NCBI GenBank assembly: GCA_910890315.1 | Contig: CAJVGD010000010.1 | Coordinates: forward strand, 806,001 to 870,000 | DNA: 64,000 nt | Direction of reading: 5' to 3' | Source: Serendipita indica DSM 11827 | Taxonomy: Eukaryota; Basidiomycota; Agaricomycetes; Sebacinales; Serendipitaceae | Part shown: piece after piece, positions 23,601-34,781 of the stretch | How the letters are laid out: every line of letters begins with the position of its first letter | Numbering within the stretch: position 1 is the stretch's first letter | The notes under the pieces: generated by a model | What the model saw: only the letters and a program-made list of their open reading frames with translations | Told to the model about the DNA's origin: nothing | Databases searched by the model: none | Made by a program: the position numbers and the translations under genes

Positions 23601-24522
23601 ACGAACGGCCTTGTCGGTGTCTCTTGATCTCTTCAAGAGCTCTGGAAGCGTCGAAATATTGAGAGGCAGAGCTATTCCTGGAAGGGCTGCGATTCGTACT
23701 TGGGGATGGACATCATATTGACATATATCCTGCAAAATTGAGGCTAATGTCGATACGGAGTCGTCGCTACTGCCTTCACCCTGAGCGAGCACTCCGATTC
23801 CTAGGAACAGGTTATTGGTATCGGATACGCGTCGAGAGAGCTTACCAATGCACGCCACGGCTCTGATCATCCATTCGCGGTCATTCGCTCGCTGGAGGAG
23901 CACAAGTCTGACCTGATCGTACAACTCTTCATCAAGAGAAGACGTGTTGCGCAAGATTTCCGATAACAGCTGTGTGCATCGATACCGAACAGTTTTATCT
24001 TTTGCTGCACATCCAGGCAGTATCCGAGCAACGAGGCGCTCAAAGAATCTGTCCGCAGGGCTTTCCTGTTCCTCTCCTTCCGTTTCGTCTTTTCCCCTTG
24101 ATCAGTTGCGATGCGGTTTCCATGAGCGGTGACTCACGCCGAAGCATCAGGAGGGAGCCAACGAATAATCCAACGAATCTGATTATGCGGTCTGCTTGCA
24201 CAAATCCACGCTTGACATCCAATACACAGAGCAAGACAGCCCAGAAGGCGCGATTAAACGACTTTTCTCCGACGAGCACGACAAGTTCGTCTCCATTATC
24301 GTCCCCTTTGGGACGACGTGCCTCAGTTATCGAGGAAGAATCCGTATGAAGTTGGCAGAGAGCGTTGACACATCGTTTGTGGGTGGCATTACTGTTCTGC
24401 GCTATTTGGAAGAGACTGGCGATAGTATCGTGCAACGTGTTGAGATTCAGATTATTGCTCCCCTTTTTTGAGCGACTCCCCATATTCGTACGATATCCCA
24501 AGGCCACTGTGGTCGGGTTCAT
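20633..24522 (-). CDS. Second, divergent CAP-G/Cnd3-like HEAT protein
   Basis: Twelve exons from 24138-24522 (then 23264-24088, 22414-23228, 22205-22363, 22002-22157, 21815-21952, 21635-21766, 21463-21590, 21323-21414, 21158-21276, 20798-21117) to 20633-20750 give about 1128 aa. The order of motifs follows the condensin subunit at 11.8-16.0 kb: N-terminal helices, VLLVGEKSFNRAFW-like, KTVRYRCTQLLSEIL, GMGDRESSVRSEASKLLAVW, FSLSPSKAVLARIF, an acidic linker, and the C-terminal HEAT block with VPDTIDNQALRQCLAYFF. The tail is basic with KKRK. Both genes share a 132-nt exon bounded at the same place. The start at 24522 is the first ATG; the short intron near 23229-23263 is uncertain by a few bases. 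It could be a redundant condensin subunit or a specialised paralog. Confidence 0.8.
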
Positions 24523-24657
24523 ATTCGCAAACACCTTTACCCATTTCACTAGACGCTCTCAAATTACTTATGGACCACTTCAGTACAGAGGAAACGAGTC
24601 TGAATTCACGCTCGATGAGCTCCTAATCCCTTCCACAATATCTCATCTGTCCCTTGT

Positions 24658-25731
24658 TCAGATCCACACCGGATTCCTCCTTTGTTTCCGCTCAGTCACG
24701 GCGAACATGCCCTGTCCACCTTGATGGGTAGTCGGCAGGTCTGGGAGTGGTAACGTCGCATAGTAGGCCTCCGGTGAAACGATGTAACCTCCTGCAGCGT
24801 AAGGATCTATCGTATTCTCCTTCTTGGAGCTCCCCGATTTGGAGAGACCTTTCGAAGAGTCACCTTTGGGCTTTTTCTGGCGAGCCTGATTCCCCTCTCC
24901 GTATGTGTAGTTAAGGGGTCGAGGTTTTGCGACGCTATGCGCGGATGGTGCCGAGGGAACGAAGATGCTGTGCCGATCTGTGACCCAGGAGGGAAGTTCC
25001 TCCTCTGGTATGGGCGCTTCGACCGAGCTCGAGCTTCCACGTGATCCTCTGCGCCTCTTTCGTCCCATGAAGCTCGACCTAGGAATCATAACTTGAGCGT
25101 TGCGGCGCGATCGATGTCTTCGTGGCTTTGGCTTTTCACGAAGACAGGCAAAGCACGGTGCGTCTTTCTGACGCTCGTGGGCGCAGTAGGCAATGTTCGC
25201 GGCTTTTGAGTGCGATAGACGACGGGTCCGTTTGCGTCTAACTTCTTCTTGTGCCGAAGCTTCAAAGCCAGGGTGGGAGGGAAGCGGTTTCTCCCTCTGG
25301 AAGACGAAATGGGGAGTCCCCTGGTTTGCCTTTGGGCGCGAGAATAGCTTTGTCGAAGGGAGGGAAGATGGCGTAAAGCGGGAGTATACACCCTTGGAGA
25401 TAGCGGCACTGTTCGAGCTGTTGGCAAATCGTGGTTGATGATGCGTTGAACCTAGGAGTGGTCGTTGTTCGGGTGCCATTGGGTGACCGACGGAACAAGC
25501 ACTGGTGTCAACTAGATCATTTGAGTTGCTCCTGGAATGAGCAGGCGTGGTACGGGTATGCGCGCTGTAGACCGAAGGTGAATCTGGGCGAGTGGTATAC
25601 TGGGAACGAAGGGCCGGATGCTCGAAAGGTTTCGAGGAGGAATGATCATGAACGCAGTGACAGGAATGGCCGTGATGAGGGGGGTGCACTGCTTCCCATG
25701 AGCCCGAAAGTCTGCTGGTTTTGCATCCCAT
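24658..25731 (-). CDS. Hypothetical basic, low-complexity protein
   Basis: Single-exon ORF of 357 aa from the ATG at 25731; the frame stays open further upstream but has no better start. The N-terminus is His/Cys-rich (HPPHHGHSCHCVHDHSS), followed by Ser/Pro-rich sequence, an RRKRTRRLSHSKAAN basic patch, a CFACLREKPKPRRHRSRR segment, and a Lys-rich QARQKKPKGDSSK stretch. It ends in a Tyr/Pro/Gly-rich part (DPYAAGGYIVSPEAYYATLP). Two CxxC-like pairs are too irregular to call a zinc finger. I do not recognise the family. Codon content and length suggest a real gene. Confidence 0.55.
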   Translation of the reverse strand: MGCKTSRLSGSWEAVHPPHHGHSCHCVHDHSSSKPFEHPALRSQYTTRPDSPSVYSAHTRTTPAHSRSNSNDLVDTSACSVGHPMAPEQRPLLGSTHHQPRFANSSNSAAISKGVYSRFTPSSLPSTKLFSRPKANQGTPHFVFQREKPLPSHPGFEASAQEEVRRKRTRRLSHSKAANIAYCAHERQKDAPCFACLREKPKPRRHRSRRNAQVMIPRSSFMGRKRRRGSRGSSSSVEAPIPEEELPSWVTDRHSIFVPSAPSAHSVAKPRPLNYTYGEGNQARQKKPKGDSSKGLSKSGSSKKENTIDPYAAGGYIVSPEAYYATLPLPDLPTTHQGGQGMFAVTERKQRRNPVWI

Positions 25732-26090
25732 AAATCGCTTGGGTTTGAAATATTCTGATAATGACCACGGATATTTCCCTCTAGAAAAACAAAGAGTAAA
25801 AAAGAGGCGACGACACAGTCTAGAGGGGACAAAAGGCATATACATGAGAGAACTGTCCACAACCCAGGCAGATTCAGCGAGGGGACGCACCGAGCACCTG
25901 AAAGGAGAAACAGAAAAGCAAAGGCCTCGCAGAGGGTTCGAATAGACAGACGAGGAGTGGTCCAAGTTGTAACGACAGCCCTCACTGCCCCCGCGCCGTC
26001 AGTGCCACGCAGAGCTCAGCCTTTCTTCCCGCCGTTGTCAGGGAATTTCCGGCCGAGTTTTCATCCCCGATCGCTTTATTCCATCTTCCT

Positions 26091-26420
26091 ATGGCCGACC
26101 AGCAGAGCAACGACTTGGATGCACTCCTCCATGCGAAACAAGAGCTCCTAAAGCTATTCGATGAACACACGAGCGGACTAGACAGTCAAGTCTCTACTCA
26201 TTGGAGAGACATGGTCCACGCAAAATCACAACTCGATATCAAACTGCTCGAGCAGATTGAAATAAACGACACGCATGCCAAACTGGTGGAATATTATAAA
26301 ACTCAGATAGCCAATCTCCGCCAAAGGCTCGAACAGGCAGAGCAGACCATTCGAGACCAGGATGAGACAATCAAAAGACTCCAACAGTCCGCAGTTGACA
26401 CTTATACGAGCAAAGAATGA
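26091..26420 (+). CDS. Small coiled-coil protein
   Basis: Single exon, 109 aa, start ATGGCCGACCAG at 26091. Almost wholly predicted helical: LDALLHAKQELLKLFDEH, then LDIKLLEQIEINDTHAKLVE, then IANLRQRLEQAEQTIRDQ with heptad-spaced I/L residues. It has no signal peptide or membrane segment. The length and coiled coil would suit a small cytoskeletal or kinetochore/septum adaptor, but nothing specific supports a role. It ends 92 bp from the convergent ERV25 stop. Confidence 0.6.
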   Translation: MADQQSNDLDALLHAKQELLKLFDEHTSGLDSQVSTHWRDMVHAKSQLDIKLLEQIEINDTHAKLVEYYKTQIANLRQRLEQAEQTIRDQDETIKRLQQSAVDTYTSKE

Positions 26421-26512
26421 GCAGATGTGAGTCCTTTCTGGTCGAGCGCATTGCTCATAGTGTCCTCATAACATTAGTGACTCGATAGGATATATGCCAC
26501 TGAATACAATGC

Positions 26513-27448
26513 CTAATCGATGAGATACTTTCGTTTGAAAAAGGCACGTAGGTGGAATATCTGCCAGATACCCAGTGCGACGAGCGCACAGAACGTAAAG
26601 AGCGCAAAGTTTTGCACCCGTACATTCGTCGACTCTGTCCGCCACGCCCATTAGACTCTACCCCAAAGCATGATGGAGACTACGTACGGTTTGTGCTCTG
26701 AAATCGTTGCTCGCGTGACTTGAGGTAGGACATTTCGTCTACAATCTCCTTGACCAATCCTTCAAGCTTGCGCATCTCCGTTTCCAGACCTGACAAAGAC
26801 TCCTTGGCAGCAATAGCACTGGAGTCGCCAAATTAATGGCCAGTTTCTACGGAGATATGGGTACCTTACTTGTAGTCGACTGCGTCGGCGCCGATATCCA
26901 CATCCAGGTCGATAATTCGGTTGTACTTTCCAGTGTCGGTCTGTGTAACTCCTGATAGCTATAAGCTTCTAAAAGCGATGTGCAAGGTCGAAGTACCTAG
27001 ATCAAGATGATTCTTGAAACACACACCCACGTCTCCTTCTGCGTGAGCTGTCACGGCGAGTCTAGTTTCGCCGTTCACGTTCCGTTTCGAGAGATAGACG
27101 TTTCTGCGAGCCGAAGAGTCGATGATCTCGATGTCAACCCGCTGTGACGCGCCTTTGCATCTGGTGAGCACCACGCCAATCGTCTTTTTCCGCTCGAAAC
27201 TACTCACCTGGACCGACATTGGCTGTGACAATGATGAGTGCATTTTCGTGGGCCGTATTCCATATACATTTTGCCTTTGGGTAGCGGTCCGCGATTAGCT
27301 TGAACTTGATAGCCGCAGCTGGCTGGGCCAGCGAGAGAAGGAATAAAACGACAACAAATAGAAATAGAGGAATCGAGATGTTAGGACGGCTTCTGGTTGC
27401 TTGTCGTCGTGCAAGTGAACGCGAAGACTCTTGTTGACGTGGTGTCAT
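26513..27448 (-). CDS. ERV25: p24-family COPII cargo receptor, Erv25-like
   Basis: Type I membrane protein cycling between ER and Golgi as part of the p24 complex. Exons 27208-27448, 26997-27152, 26870-26951, 26688-26818 and 26513-26634 give 243 aa from the ATG at 27448; an in-frame ATG at 27481 would extend it by 11 residues. Signal peptide IPLFLFVVVLFLLSLAQPAAA, then the GOLD domain (IKFKLIADRYPKAKCIWNTA, NGETRLAVTAHAEGDVGVCF), a lumenal coiled coil (LSGLETEMRKLEGLVKEI), the transmembrane helix FALFTFCALVALGIWQIF, and the cytosolic tail LRAFFKRKYLID with the FF and basic signals for COPII/COPI binding. Erv25 rather than Emp24 is chosen from the GDVGVCF context. Confidence 0.88.
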
Positions 27449-27790
27449 TACCGCCGCTGCTGAGGTTGTTGGAAGTTTCATTGAAAAATATAAGAATGTT
27501 GTTGAAGAAGAGTGCGCTCGACGAACACGAGGCGACACCAACAAAGCCGGTAGTGGTGGCAGCCAAAAGACGTTCTTGAACTCTGATCTTTTTCGACGAG
27601 ACATCCCGTCTACCATGTTTCCAAACGAAACACCACTCCGAATGACTCGGAGGTGCTTTCAAATCATGGGTTATCGTACCATTGCGATCAAATTTTGTCC
27701 ACAGGGAGAGAGCGCGCGCCTATATATATTGCTGTCGACCACTTTGGACCAAATCATAATCACTTGTTCTCCCCTTTGACTAGACTCCTC

Positions 27791-29915
27791 ATGGGCATTT
27801 TATATCATCACCTCAAAGCTTTCGTCCTCGAGCAAACCGCGACTGTGACATGGGGTACCATTTCCATTGCCTGCGTGTTGGTTGCTTTTCAGCTCCATAC
27901 ATACCGGAAACATCAAAAGGTACTCTAATCGATTCAAACTATGCGCTGTGCTCACCCCTACCTCAAGTTCGTCGAAAACTACGGCGCTGAGCCGACATAC
28001 AGGCCTCTGCTGGATCCTTTAAGCGCCCCAAGCATGGTTTTCGGGCCTGGGCTCGACTTTTTCTGGGAAAAAAGATCCACATGTAAGTCTCTCTCTCGCG
28101 TACGTTCTGCTCCTATGCTGAGCCCGTGTAGTGTTCCAAAACGCTGGTAAAACGGTCATTACCCTCGAACCAAAGGTATGGGGGAGTCCGATCATGTGCA
28201 CAAACTCTCTGGCCGTGGTACGGCAAATCACTGGACCCTCATGGCGCAAACCTGATTGGTACAGTAACCTTGTTCTGCTTGAGATAGAAGACTCACATTG
28301 GCCCATCAGGGTTGTGGAGTCCGTTAGTTTCTGGGGTCATAACCTTTTGAGTTCTCAGCTCGATGAGGGATGGCGTAAACATCGTCGTATTTTGCAACCC
28401 GCCTTTAACAACAAACTGTCAGTCATTTGAGCTCGATTGCATCTGACTGACTCATTGTCAGGTACGAAGATGTCTGGAACGAATCCACACGTCTCTGCCA
28501 CGGGATGCTCGGTGTTGAACATTTTCCGACGTCTCCTGGAGGGGCTGTTTCAGTGTCAAACCTTTATAAGCTCACTGCTCGCTTCACTCTTTGTGTGATT
28601 CTAGCATGTGGGTTCGGGTACCCTCTGGCATGGGATGAAAAACTACGGACACCGGACGAAGATATCACTATCGATGAGGGAATCGCATTTAATAGCGAGA
28701 ACCTCATCCTTGTTACGTATGCACCTCGATGGCTCTTCAAGCTTCCCATCAAAAAGTGCGATTTGGGCCCACACGAAACTGTCACTAACTTCTGGAAGAC
28801 TGCAGTACATCGACCGTGTCACCAACGCTATGCGAACCTGGTTCAGAGAATCATCGGCCTTAAAGAAACAAGAAGTTGCGGTAGCAATCAAAGAAGGGGA
28901 AGAAGATCTTGAAACTGAACTTGTCAAGCGGGATATCTTCACACGCCTGGCACTCGCGAGTCAAATGCAAGGGAAGTATCATCTTAATGACGACGAGCTA
29001 GTGAGTCCTCTATGCGTATGGTCCCTCGTTCTGACGCACTGTAGATTGGTACGTAACTCACATATGTTATTCTCTTTGACAATTTCTCTCAGGGTGAGAG
29101 CCTGTCCGTGTGGTGATCTGAATCTGACGCCTCCGCTGTTTGGCTCATGAACGTCCTCTCCTTGCAGTGTATGTCGGCATAGGATAGACCTCAAAGATAC
29201 TGATCCCCTTTTAGAACGTCTGGGTGCAAATGTTTGCCGGTCACGAGACATCCGCGTCGGCACTTGCATCATGCTTGTGCTTCCTAGCCATGCATAAAGG
29301 CGAACAAGACATCGTTTATGAGGAGATACAGACGGTGCTCAAGACTACTACAGACGGGAGATTCTCATTTGAGCATTACGATCAGTTGGTTAAGACTCGA
29401 AGTGCATTCGTGGAGGCTTTACGACTCGTTCCTCCTGCAAACTTAATCATCCGAGAGTCAAAAGACGATTGTATACTCCAAGCGTCGCGGAGAGGTCCCG
29501 ATGGATCCATGGAGCAGCACAGCGTTCTTGTTCCCAAAGGTGCAATAATGGTTGTTGATTTTATTGGGATGCGTACGTGTGTGTGCAGGTTTTATTTCTT
29601 TGCTCACTTCCTCTAGATTATGATCCAGAGACATTCCCGAACCCAACAGAATTTCAACCATCTCGTTGGTATGACGCGTCCACGGACGAAGCCTATTCAC
29701 CCTTTTCAACCGGTCCACGAGTATGTATTGGCAGGAGATTTGCCCTCGTCGAGAGCGTGGCGTTTCTTTGCAGCGTACTGAAGGATTACAAAGTGGAGCC
29801 ATTCTTGAAGGCAGGAGAGACCGCTGACGCTTGGTCCACACGAGTTTTGCAGCGAGTTAATTGTCGCCTTACCATGGCACTCGCAAACACCCCACTTACT
29901 TTCAAAAGGCGATGA
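27791..29915 (+). CDS. Cytochrome P450 monooxygenase
   Basis: ER-anchored haem-thiolate monooxygenase. N-terminal anchor VTWGTISIACVLVAFQL at about 20-36. Exons 27791-27919, 27968-28082, 28132-28258, 28310-28417, 28462-28755, 28799-29000, then 29045-29048 (4 nt), 29093 (1 nt), 29168 (1 nt), 29215-29572 and 29617-29915 give 502 aa. Landmarks: WRKHRRILQPAFN (helix C), the I-helix ELIGNVWVQMFAGHETSAS, ExxR region (EALRL), PxRW-like PSRWYD, and haem loop FSTGPRVCIGRRFA. The I-helix residues I and G are encoded only if three tiny exons are joined; this is the odd part and is treated separately. Substrate unknown. Confidence 0.88.
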
Positions 29916-30224
29916 TGGCATTCCGTTACCGATAGATATGAAGAATGAATGTCTGTCTAGTTCAATATATGTCTTTCATGGCTCTGAGTCGGCCTTCGAC
30001 CCATCGCGCTATTCGGAACCATCGTCAGTTGGATGGTATGATTGCACAGCTCCAGTGCCTTTACCAGAGTAACTTTGTCGTCTTCAATCATTTGTGATGA
30101 TTGGAATGATTCGTCGTCCATTTGCATACCTGCTCATTTCCCCCATAATCTCCTGCTCAAGTACCCGAATAAATAGTGTAAAAAATGCCAAGTTACACGG
30201 TACCGAATGTAGACAATTGATACT
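29916..30224. other. Intergenic, convergent 3' ends
   Basis: 309 bp between the P450 stop and the stop of the winged-helix repeat gene, both pointing in. I see no gene, RNA or repeat. Confidence 0.5.
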
Positions 30225-33200
30225 CTATGGCAGGGCAAGGCCACTATTTTCCAGGAGACGCAGCCTCGCCGCCTTACCATAGCCGACTTGGGCAATCAGG
30301 CCATAAGACTGTGCCCGTAGTATATAATCGTCCATCGTGTTGCATTTTGAGGCAAAAAGAACGTCTGGTTTGACTTTGAGGAGGTTTTTCTCTACGACTG
30401 TCCGGAACGGCTCCGCAATATGCTTGCTGTGAATAAAGGTGCGTAAAATATTGAGCAAAGGTCTGAAGGGTTCCACATCCTGGTATATCATGGTGAGACG
30501 GGCTCGGATGGGGGGCTGGGACAGTTACCTCTTCTGATAAAGGCAGCTTATATGCTGAGCCTGAGGGCACAACCGGATTTGTTGCAATCTCGGGTGGTGC
30601 GGTCTTCACGAGACGCGAACGAGGTTCTTCATAGACCTTGCTCGGGTGGACTCCAGCTACCGAGGGAGCTTTTAGTGCGACCCATGCTGATCCTCCAACT
30701 CCTCCGTGGACGATAAGGTTGGCCTTGGACGCGGCAACAAGACATTGGGAGAATGTTTCGACATTCATTGCCTTATAGTCTTCCTTGTTGAGCATCATTC
30801 CCACTCGAGAACAGAGCACACGCTCGCGACCAGGAGCGGACAATGCTCGTATGGCCCGCAAGAGTCTGGAAAAATCTGAGACGCGACTCTTGTCTGGAGG
30901 CGATGGAAAGTGAAGCGAGGTGGCTGAAGGAGACGTCTTGATCTTAATCGTATTCGTTGGCGTTGGTGTGGCCTTTTCAGTCAAATCAGTGAATATTCGG
31001 GGATAAAGGACAAGCGTACGGCTCCGTTCTGCTCTGCATCAGTTAGTGACACCCAAACCTTGCCGTTAGCTCCATCTCCCGTAATGACCAAGCCCGCATC
31101 GCGCGCTTGATAGATGTATTGGTCAATATTATCGATGCCGAGTCGCTTCATTGCGTTGGGAAACATCTTTTCGAGCGCCAGCGACAGGGGAGTGAACGTA
31201 ACCTTGTATAGGTTGTGCTTGCGAAGAGATCGAAGGACGGTAAGGAGTGGACCAAAGTGTTCCTTGGGATAGGCAAGATGAGCCTGTCAAGTTTAGTATC
31301 CAAATGTACGCAGATAAAGTTGCAACTCACATCCGAGCTTGGCACTGCAGAGCTGTCTGGTTGGGACTTGTCGGTTGATAGTGAATAAAGAGATGAGATA
31401 TGCTTAGGTGGAGAACGGATGGCAAGGCCCGGAGCCTGTAACAAGTCAGCGTCCCCTCAAAAGCGGTTTTAGTGTCCTCACAGTAGCGGGTTGATGTTTA
31501 GCGAACTGAACGTAGATAGAGCCAGAGGCATCGTCTGTGACTTCCACCAGACCTTGTGCCTGAGCACCATAGAGATACTCGACCATGGTTTTGTATCCTG
31601 CGTCACGAATTGCGGTCGGGAAGCGGCGCTTCAGTTCATAACTAACGTTATGTAGCAAAAGCGGAGCAAAGGGTTGTAAGTCTCGTAGCGTCGACATAGC
31701 TTGAAGTAGGGGTTCGAATGGTGACGGTGGAAGTGCCTAAGGTATAATGTCATGGTTAGCATGGCATGAAAGATGACTATTGAATCTCACCTGAGGTGTG
31801 ACAATAACAGGAGCGGTAGTCTGGGGTCTAAGGGCCGACTCCTGCATCATCTCATACCACCCATCTGGAGATTGCACAACAGAGCTATCGTGTGCTTTGG
31901 GCCACGGCACGGTCTCTTGATCTTCTGCTTTATGTGTATCCACATGGGAGATTACAGGAAAGGGAGGTGGAGGGGGGCTTCCCTGGCCTTCCTCGGTATC
32001 CGGTTTTGAAACGACTATCCACTCGTGCTTCGTATTATCGTTACGGACTACCTCGAGTAGACCATGTCGCTCGGCATACTCTGCAGTGGCTTGCCATGTC
32101 GGCAGGAGACTATCAATGGGATGATTGGCTTGTAAAAAGGCTTCGGCGACTTTGTGAGTAGCTATAGGAACGCCGAGTTCGCCCCCGGCATCCAGAACTG
32201 CTTTTTGAAGAGCAGCAAGAAGGGTAGGTCTGTCCGGTTCCTGAATCGTCGTAGGATTAAATGGACCCAAGTCTGGCAACGACTGGACAACGGGGATCGA
32301 AAGACTGAACTAAAGCAAAATCGTCAGTTGAGAGCAGGGAGCCAGAAAAAATACACTCGGACCTCGGTGCCAAGTGGCTTTATCTTCCAAGCTGAACCAT
32401 CGGAGAGTGGATCGGAATCCGAGGTGACGTTTTTCACGACAAGTGGACGATCAGAGGAGCCCTTCCCATCTGAGTCTGACGTCTTTGCCTCTGTATTTTC
32501 TTCGACTGGAGTCAGCTGGTGAGGAGGTACTACAGGCGGCGCAAGTGTTGGAGAGGCAGGCGGCGAGTGTGAAGGCGAGGGTCCCTCTATAGCCTTGCGG
32601 GCTGCCAAGTACCCCAGTGCATTTCGCAAGGCACTAATAGTGTTCTCCATGTAAATACTGGATTCCTTTCTACTTCGGCGGGAGATTACTGTGCCTCCGC
32701 CCATTGTCGACGGGGCTGGCACATGGTGATGGTGATGAGAAACGGTGACATTTGGTGCTGCCAACCCGGTGTTGTCTGCGTTACTGGACAACTGTGCAAC
32801 GAGAGCTTCGAGTTGTTCGATTTTCCGTTGCTCCACAGTCAGAGGGGCGTCGAAACCCATCTCCACGCGGTAAGCTTTGCTGGACCATTTGACTGGATTT
32901 TGATCCGGTTGTGTGGAGGAGCCGTTGGCAACTTCTGAGATGGATCGAGGGGATATGATTATCGCCTGACGTGTTTCTAGGTTATGAATAGCGGACCCTT
33001 CTTGATTGGCGCTGGCCGAGGCCACAGGCAAGGTGGGCGAACAAGCAATGTGCTGCTGTAAGTAGTTTAACCAGGTAGGAGAGCGAAAATCATGGCAGAT
33101 CAGGTAGTCAATGTGACTAAGGAGGCGTGGCGAAATGAGAGTGAGATCGGAACTGGAAAGGAGGGTCTTGATAGGTGAGTCCGTGTGCATGGAGAAGAGT

Positions 33201-34565
33201 GTAACGAGCGTGTTGAGTAATGCTGGGTTAGTAGACATGTACTCGTGTGCTTGATCAAGAACTGCCCAAGCGTCAACAACGCCGACGTCAGCAGAGATGA
33301 ACGTACCAAGAAGTTTTCTAGTATCTCGTTGTACAGAGCAATATAAACATAGAACCATGTCGAAGAGCACGCTGTCGAGACCGGTGCTTCGCAGTACTGG
33401 ATCAGATAAATCGATAACAATGGCTCCCCCGTGACGAATTCTGGAGACGACATCCACGTCGTCTTTGTCTCCATCATGAGAGGCGATAAGAGTTGTCAAC
33501 AAAGTTTGGCGGATTGCCATAAAGGCGCTCCCATGTGAATCCCACTGCTCTTCATCTACAAATTGGTTGAATTCTATGCAATACGAGTGAGCAGGTTGGG
33601 GACGGACTACGGGAGCTTACCTCGAATGCTAAAGGGTTCCGCTAGTCGACTGACGATGAATTGAACAGATGTAAGGATCCGTTCACGATTCGGGTACTCT
33701 GGCGGAGGAGTACAGAGTGCAAGCACATGAGCCAGACTAATATCTGCCTCGTTGAACCGTAACGGCAATATGTTATGTGGATCCAAGGGAATGGAAGTGT
33801 ACAGCTCTTTTACTGTACGTCTAGGCTGAGGGCTATCATCGGATGAGCGGGATCCTATAATAAATACGCGGGAGCTCACGCAAGAAAAATGGACGGCGAA
33901 GGGAGCCGTTTGGCAATGTGGATAGTAGAGACTTGTGACGAAGAAACCAAGTGGTCACGCGAAGACGCATGGAATCTATTCAAACACATTTAATGTGATG
34001 ACCGGAGAAAGCCAGCTACTTGGGCTCACATCAGTGCGGAGGACCCCCGGCCGTCCTGGAGATGCATCTTGACCATTTGCATCATTGTACGGAGCAGCTC
34101 TTTGCTCTGTAGAGGTGACCCCAGGGTCAGCGGCTTGTGGTTGGAATATCATGGACGCACCGAAGAGCCGCAAATGAGACCGCTGCTTGCAATGTCTTGG
34201 TTCCAATGCAAAGTACCTTCTATTTTTGAGTCTCCAAAGACTGTCCCAAGGGAAGAGCCTCCGCGAATATGTCGGCTCCGACTCCGGAAGGAGCGTCGGA
34301 CGATAGAAGGTGAGCCTGTTGTCTCATTTCCACGTCCACGAGTATTTTCCGGACTTTCCTGAGCATCTAGCTGGCGGGAGGACACTGGGAGCGGACGAAT
34401 GGTAAAGGGTGCATCCGCCATGGAAGAGGCGAAAAGAGCGAGCCCAAAGACGGGCTTTCGTTCTCCAAGTTTCTCGTGTTTCGGAGGGTAAGCTAAGAGA
34501 GGAGCGGTCCAAGATGTAAACGGCGGCCGAGTTCGACCAGCCTGTGCCTTGGCCGGGCCAGGCAT
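30225..34565 (-). CDS. Large protein with five winged-helix-like repeats (LOTUS/OST-HTH-like)
   Basis: Eleven exons (34161-34565, 34030-34106, 33880-33975, 33621-33820, 32363-33573, 31791-32309, 31482-31736, 31331-31435, 31020-31283, 30529-30972, 30225-30479) give 1276 aa with matching phases. The N-terminal half has Ser/Arg-rich disorder (residues 1-135), a helical domain encoded by exons B to E, and a His run (SHHHHHV). The C-terminal half has five copies of a module of about 75 aa: a leading L-x-x-L helix, KRRFPTAIRDAGYK-like helix, YLYGAQAQGLVEV-like recognition segment and a short wing. The repeats start near 690, 840, 960, 1070 and 1195. This pattern resembles OST-HTH/LOTUS winged helices of RNA-regulatory proteins; that relation is inference. 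Function unknown. Confidence 0.68.
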
Positions 34566-34781
34566 TCGAAGAGGCTAGTGGTCGCCATGGACTGAAACAG
34601 ATGATGTAGATTGATACTTGCAGGTATATACAATAATAAGGCCGATACCACGTGACTCACCCGCACAAACGTGACTTTGGCGTGTTGTGTTTGGGGCCCC
34701 TCGCTTTCTTAGACCAGACCACATCTGCCCTTTGGACGCGCTCTCTCCTAAAACTCGCCAAATAATCCTTTTGCAGTACCC

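Noticed and set aside
24658-25965. Longer N-terminus (to 25965) for the basic hypothetical protein
   Set aside because: No ATG opens that extension; the first good start is at 25731.
33880-33970. Alternative start of the winged-helix gene at the ATG of 33970
   Set aside because: The longer model from 34565 joins four upstream exons with correct phases (SKELLRTMMQMVKMHL and on), which a separate short gene would not explain.
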